Shown here: piece by piece, positions 58,750-64,000 of the stretch | Position numbering within the stretch: the first letter of the stretch is position 1 | Layout: each line of letters opens with the position of its first letter | Source: Marsupella aquatica | Lineage: Eukaryota > Marchantiophyta | Direction of reading: 5' to 3' | Assembly: GCA_973895155.1 (NCBI GenBank) | Contig: OZ316895.1 | Span: 15,500,001 to 15,564,000, forward strand | DNA: 64,000 nucleotides | The notes under the pieces: model-generated | Told to the model about the DNA's origin: nothing | Seen by the model: only the letters and a program-made list of their open reading frames with translations | Databases searched by the model: none | Position numbers and translations under genes: made by a program

Positions 58750-59570
58750 ATACCATGACTTTTGCCTTCAAAAATTGCGCCATTCTCTTTTGTCTTTCTC
58801 TTCTTGGGATTCATCTTGGCGCCCCGCTTGGCGTCGCACTGGTGGCATCTCGCTAAAATTGATGGCAGCTCCTACAACACGTTGAGCCTTTGAACGTAAG
58901 TTCAAAACAATATTTCATAAGTTAAAGAGGCCATGGTCCAAGTTAAATGAGGCTCTAGATGGCAAAAATTCATGTGGGAACACCCGCACTCAAGCAAACA
59001 AAAAATGGAGTCTAACAACATTGAGATGTCGCGCGGCTTACCCTTTACCAACGAGGTGAACACCCTACATTGCACAAGACGGTCGCCAAGCTTTTTGCTA
59101 GTTCTATGGATGATCTTTAGAATTTATCGAATCCGCTTGAGGCCAGAAGCTCTCTGGTAAAACTCCTGAAGAAAACCCGCAAAACATTACCGCAGATAGT
59201 CGACAGCCCTTCAATTCCCATGGCTCCCTGCCTCTTCCGTAGAGTCCTAGCTGAGCCTAGCTAGGACTCCTTAGTCTACGCGTAATTAAGTATTTTGAAA
59301 TTCAAATCGCTACTTAAGTCCTGTTTCATTGGTATTCATTACCACTTGGACTTCCTTTTAAGTCCTTTTGTCCTTAACCATTGAATCATTAATGGACGCT
59401 ACTCCTAATCAAACCTCCTAGGACGCTTCCAAATGGACTGCTGGAGGTGAGGGGAAGATCCCACCTTCCATTCTCAATAAAGCAATCCAGGCCATTAGGT
59501 GTAACACCTTGTCCATCTCTTGAACAAAGGGAAGGACTGGAATCCTTTTGGTGGAGATTTTGAATATCCT
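58750..59570. other. Spacer with GTCCT motifs and a hairpin
   Basis: No gene is seen. It contains a perfect 11-bp inverted repeat with a 6-base loop (59242-59252 / 59259-59269, GAGTCCTAGCT) and several AAGTCCT/GTCCTT motifs up to about 59420. It could be the other subterminal part of the element that encodes the 56.0-58.7 kb gene, or the promoter of the kinase-like gene. Confidence 0.4.
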
Positions 59571-59572
59571 TT

Positions 59573-60544
59573 TTGCCCCCCTCAAGCTTGCATTTGACCA
59601 GGAGTATTCATTTCTTGAGGAGGGAGCAAGTACATAATTTGCATCGCATTGGAAGCGACATCCAAGGACATGTGTTCATATGTCATATCTTGGATTGCCC
59701 ATTGATTCCTCGAAATGCAACACTAGTTGCAAAACGATTCAAGGATGGAGACCGGCACAAGAGACAAACAAATGCCTTACAAGAAGTGCTAATGGGAGGC
59801 TTGAATCACAAAGGAATCATTGGGACCCTGGCAATGACTATCGAAGATCCACCAAAACTTATCTATGATCATTACAATGGAGGTGACTTGGGAAGCTTCA
59901 TAGATAAGTGTGGGAAATGGAGTAAGAGCAAGGGGAAGACACAATCCACTTTGGAAGTTGATGTGACATTGATATCCGAAAAAAAACTCTTTTTGAAATA
60001 TCGTTTGGGGATTGCTATGGCTTTATTGCAGACATTGCAGTATTTGCATGCACACGACCGTTTCCATTGTAATCTTTGTTTTTGGAACATCCTTCTTCAC
60101 TTTGATCACGAGGATGATTTGGCAATCAGAGTTTATGTAGGAATATGTGATTTTGGGTTGTCTAAACACAAGTTACAATGCATATTACCACAAAATCTAA
60201 TGTGGCCCACTCCTGCAGAGAAAGCTGTTGCGTATCAAAAACAATATCCACAATTGGCGCCTAAGCTAGTTCGTTCCGATCCAACAGAGTACAGTCAAGC
60301 AACTGACATATATGCTTTGGGCAATGTCTTTGAGACATTACTTACAAAAAATTGGGATGGAATGACCCTAATGACACGTTATGGAGAGCATGCCCCTAAA
60401 TTGGAGATTATGATACGTGACATGATGGCCACTGATGTCACCAAAAGAATGTATTGTGTTCATTGGAGTTTGAGAATGATGAGGACATTCCAGGATTGTA
60501 GATTAGTTCAACACAATAGTCATTATCTAAGAGATTATGGATGA
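59573..60544 (+). CDS. Protein-kinase-like domain lacking the catalytic Asp (probable pseudokinase)
   Basis: An open frame of about 323 codons to the stop at 60544. No ATG lies near its start, so the 5' exon is missing or upstream. Kinase marks, in order: a loose Gly-loop (RIGSDIQGHVF), the Lys strand LVAKRFKDG, GGDLGSFIDKCG, a catalytic-loop region reading RFHCNLCFWNILL where HRDLKPxN is expected (Asn replaces the catalytic Asp), an intact DFG (ICDFGLSK) and the helix-F Asp (TDIYALGNVFETLL). Loss of the HRD Asp predicts little or no phosphotransfer, so it may be a scaffold or a decayed kinase. It lies 140 bp upstream of another ORF on the same strand and tail-to-tail with a hAT transposase gene. 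Confidence 0.7.
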   Translation: MPPSSLHLTRSIHFLRREQVHNLHRIGSDIQGHVFICHILDCPLIPRNATLVAKRFKDGDRHKRQTNALQEVLMGGLNHKGIIGTLAMTIEDPPKLIYDHYNGGDLGSFIDKCGKWSKSKGKTQSTLEVDVTLISEKKLFLKYRLGIAMALLQTLQYLHAHDRFHCNLCFWNILLHFDHEDDLAIRVYVGICDFGLSKHKLQCILPQNLMWPTPAEKAVAYQKQYPQLAPKLVRSDPTEYSQATDIYALGNVFETLLTKNWDGMTLMTRYGEHAPKLEIMIRDMMATDVTKRMYCVHWSLRMMRTFQDCRLVQHNSHYLRDYG

Positions 60545-60719
60545 TATAGTTTCATCATGAATGACAATGAAATATGACATGAACAATCATCTATTTAATT
60601 ATGTCATATGAATTTAAATGTATTTCTCAATTTGCTTCATTGTGTTTTGTTATTATTTTTATATTGAAGAGTGTATGGTGAATGAATGCTAAATATGTTT
60701 TTGTTATTGTAGAATTTGC

Positions 60720-62302
60720 AAGGATGGGAAAATGGGATTTGGAATCCGACGAGGAGGAAAAACCTAGAAAGATTCCATATTTATATTTGCAACTTGCCCA
60801 GGATTTACAACTTTGGTCTCAGGATCAATACGTTGAAGAAGATTTTCAACCCATAGACGAGGACATTGGAATGAGTAGCAATCATGCAGGGCAAAGCATA
60901 ACCAAAATGGATGAGGATACCAAGCATGTTGAATGAAATATCACAATGCCAAATGTGAAACCTCCTCACAATGAATGGCCTATCAACGCCAAAGAATTGG
61001 AGATATTGATGTCACGTGTGGAGTTCCAAAACTGGATGAAAATTATTTTTGATGATGAAAATTTATGGGCCACAAGGTCTTGGATGCAAGATAAGTACAC
61101 AATGTCCAAGGTAACACATGTGGAAATTGGCAAGCATTGGCGCAACAAGCTCGGTTTATCCTCCTTTTCTCCGACTCCTAATAGCTGAATTCATTCTGAA
61201 GTGGAAGGTGGATTACCGTTGGGAAACAGAAGAGGGCAAGATGACTCACTCTGTGCATCAGTCTATTCTAGACATTGCAGGTTTGAAGAGCAACAAAAAT
61301 ACTACAAAAGATTTGTCGAGTCAAGCAACCAACAAAGGGTCAAAAAGAAATATACATGATACGCAAGACATTCATGCACATCAGAAAGATAAGTCGATTG
61401 CACTGAGACGACTCTTCACTAAATCCGAAAGTTTCAGCGCACCAAAACAGGTGGACAAAACATCAAACATTACAACATCTACAAGTAACAATTTACCAGG
61501 AAAGTTCACTGGTGTTTTGGATCCAAAGAAAGAATCATTGAGCATGGAGATTGTGTGCAAGAGTTTGGGCACAAAGATTGGTCATTTGATCAAGAACAAT
61601 CTCCGCACAAAGTTTTGTCTTGACCTTTGTGAAGCTAGCAGCATTGACTACTACAAGTCAAAGTTGCAAAATAATCTTTTGAAGATGAAAGCAATGGAAA
61701 AAATGCCCATTCAAAGTGCGACTACTTAAGGGGTGAAGGAATATAAGGTGCAACTGTACGACAAGATGGAGGAGATTGCAAAGCTCAACAAACAACTTGC
61801 CCAAAAGGATGGTCAAGGTAGTCAAATGAAACAAGTTCAAGAGGTAGATAGAGTCATTCAGGATTTGAAGAATCAAGTTGCATCACAAGAGGTGATCATA
61901 AGAAATCTGCAAGAGGAGATTGAGCAAATGAACACTACTGAGGTGGATGGTCAATTAGAGAAGAAAAAATCAAGATGCATGAACTACAATTATATGAACT
62001 TGCAAATGATTGATCCTATGGGAGAATCTCATCTTTTTCCGGATGTGGAGAAGGATCCAAAAGACGTTGAGAAATTTTTTGACAAGTGGAAGAGCAACGA
62101 AAATATGGCCCAATTTGTTCGAGAAAAGGATGGAAGATGTACTTGGTGCTTGTATCCATGGGGTCCCAAATCTGTTTCCATTTTGGGAACATGCGGTCAC
62201 TTATGGCATCATGCTTGCTTGTTTCGGTGGATGAAGAAGAACCAAAAATATTGGTGTCCGAAACCATTCATCAACGAGAGTATGAGCAACGAGGTTTGTT
62301 GA
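60720..62302 (+). pseudogene. Coiled-coil / RING-type zinc-finger protein, disrupted
   Basis: An acceptor at about 60711 opens an acidic segment (MGKWDLESDEEEKPRKIPYL). An in-frame TGA (60934-60936) interrupts it. A basic, helical region follows (NEWPINAKELEILMSRVEFQ), then a frameshift near 61180. The next frame carries a Lys/Ser-rich linker, an in-frame TAA (61727-61729), a long coiled coil (IAKLNKQLAQKDGQGS to NLQEEIEQM), and a RING-like finger: CTWCLYPWG, GTCGHLWHHACLF, CPKPF (about 62140-62265). The layout (coiled coil then a single RING with CGHxxHxxCL) echoes the 21-23 kb pseudogene, so they may be related mobile genes. A small overlapping frame continues to 62499. Confidence 0.55.
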
Positions 62303-62667
62303 AACAAATGCCACCAATGGAGACACAGCAAGACACTGAAAAAATGACTCAAGAGAGTATTGCAATGACACAAATCGATTCAAGGCCCATTGACAACTTC
62401 ACAGTCAATGATTACAACTTGTCAGGAGGTGAATTTCAAGAGTGGAAGGAATATGCAATGGCCAATCGACCAACAACAGATGAGCAAAACATGCAGTGAT
62501 CTATTCGTCGCCATCATCATCGTCAGCAACTGGCAGAGGTGAAAGCAAAAGCGCAAGACAATGAGAACCAAAATTACTAGATTGCAAACACAATGTTTAG
62601 TATAGCATATTTTATTGCATAGGACATGCACAATCCGGCGTAGTATATCATAGTTTGTCGTATAGTA

Positions 62668-64000
62668 CTAGCATGTAATACCTAAACAAATATCAAGGTT
62701 GTGACGAAAAGTGTCTTGTGTTATTTTTTTTTTTTTTTGCAACTGTCGATCAAATTGAAATTGTCTGGTCATCCATTGGACCGGATCTGCGCTATGATAT
62801 TCTTGAAATGCGCCAACACGGGCATGTATGCTTGATGTGTATGGATTTGTCATGTTGTGCCTTTCATACATATTGAGTGTTGGAGAAGCATGTTGTCCCC
62901 ACTGTGCATCATCAGGTTGTGCAAACAAAGTTGGTGTTGTTCTCTCCGGACAGAGCTCCGATGCAGCACCTCGTCATTCAAATAAGTAGGAAGTATTTGC
63001 TTGGACATCATTTTGTAGATTCAATGTTGGGTAGGTGAAGGATGGGTTTGGTTGGGAAGGCACTACAAAGTTTGCATCGAATGAGTAGTCCTCGTCATCC
63101 TGAATTTGAGACTCATCGATTGTAGGGAACATCATTAAATCCATTTCATCTTCCCATTCTCCGGCATCACTTATTTCAGTATCTGGTGGAATACGAGTCA
63201 ACATGTCATTATCATTGTGTAATGATAATCCTTGCAAAGCCTCATCTGCGTCATCAATTTATCAAAATTCTCCACGTCATCTTTTCCAAAAGCCGCACAT
63301 GTAACACATGTTGTTCAGTGTGACATCCTTCTATGGAAGTAGGTCTCGGCCCATCATTTGTTGCTGTTCTTTCATCATATCGTCTGTACATAGAAGTATG
63401 AGGGTTTCTCACCTTTATGAACCCTTTTTGCACCCTCGAATTTGTGAATACAAAAACAAAATCCTTTGCTCGATCATTGGTCAACCTGTTACAGCTTTTT
63501 GAATGGATAAAGCCGTACGAACTCCAATTTCGTTCGCATGAAGATTCACACATTTGTTGATGCGTGATTCTTTTGGCCATCAATCTTAGCTCCGCGTAAT
63601 CAGCTCCATACAAATGCCACCACTCTCCAGGACTTAATTTCCCAATATTGGATTGTGCTCCTCTTATTGCAACCGATGAATTTGGCAATTTTTTTTGAGC
63701 CTCAAATGCCTGCATTTGGATGTCAGAAATAAGTGTCGTCACATCTCAATCATGGTTGATTCCTGCCTTCACCTTGTGTTCTGCATATATCTATGAACGT
63801 ATTCATTGAAGCCTCTATACAGTTCTGCATCTCTTGCCACATCTTCATCTTCATCTTCATCGAAGAAAAATTGAGGATTCAGATATGCTGCTGCTAACAT
63901 GAAATCAGTAGTGAGTGATTTTCGTCGATCCATATACACTTTCATTATCTTTGGTTTTAAGTAGTTCGTTACTAATGTACACCCCTCCATGCTCGCCTCC
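62668..64000 (-). pseudogene. hAT-family transposase, C-terminal part, runs off the window
   Basis: Read from 64000 down. Part of the catalytic region (RRKSLTTDFMLAAAYLNPQFF) is followed by a frameshift near 63765 and a TGA (about 63748). The hAT dimerisation domain comes next: PGEWWHLYGADYAELRLMAK, SSCERNWSSYGFIHSKSCNR, LTNDRAKDFVFVFTNSR. An acidic tail (62974-63237) and a final Gln-rich segment (62668-62928) end the gene. The N-terminal BED finger and upstream catalytic residues lie outside. It is a degenerate copy. The TIRs are not visible. Confidence 0.85.

Overview
The window is plant nuclear DNA. It is intron-bearing and dominated by transposable elements. Plant-type markers are a SAUR-like auxin-response domain, two CACTA elements whose transposases carry the plant TNP2, DUF4218 and DUF4216 regions, a Ty1/copia retrotransposon primed by initiator tRNA-Met, degenerate TTTAGGG/CCCTAAA blocks, and a cytosolic ribosomal protein L18a fragment. 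I cannot name the species. A non-seed plant or streptophyte alga is only a guess, based on the mix of families.

Layout. 1-7.1 kb: one plausible host gene on the minus strand (2694-4827), a long Ser/Arg-rich protein ending in a SAUR domain, with otherwise featureless sequence around it. 7142-13841: a complete but dead Ty1/copia element on the minus strand with 344-bp LTRs and AGAGT target-site duplications. 13.8-19.6 kb: no genes, a C/G-rich telomere-like block and a three-copy 45-bp motif. 19.6-24.9 kb: a decayed plus-strand region encoding a coiled-coil/RING-like protein and the start of an RPA1-like OB-fold domain. 24999-35095: a 10.1-kb CACTA element (CACTA-1) inserted precisely inside that RPA1-like exon. 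37946-56021: an 18.1-kb CACTA element of another family (CACTA-2) inserted precisely inside an exon of an older transposase-like gene (56.0-58.7 kb plus 37.4-37.9 kb). 59.6-62.5 kb: a kinase-like gene lacking the catalytic Asp and another coiled-coil/RING pseudogene. 62.7-64 kb: the C-terminal end of a decayed hAT transposase that runs off the window.

The most interesting content is what the two CACTA elements carry. CACTA-1 has a SET-domain exon lying between the first, zinc-finger-like exon of the transposase gene and the TNP2 core. Both downstream exons join the first exon in phase, so one locus could make a transposase or a zinc-finger/SET protein by alternative splicing. CACTA-2 has an apparently intact 1,160-residue transposase, a multi-exon TNPA-like gene, and, on the same strand, a tandem-BRCT gene, an EDM2-like multi-PHD gene and a Cys-rich ORF. 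It also holds a fragment of a ribosomal L18a gene. Two unrelated CACTA families thus both carry chromatin- or DNA-damage-type domains, suggesting (inference) that they interact with host silencing or repair.

Decay is widespread. Several broken frames carry TGA or TAG where a C-to-T change would explain the stop, and all seven differences I could find between the copia LTRs are transitions, as expected for methylated, silenced DNA. Gene models rest on reading splice sites and frames by eye, with no database search.
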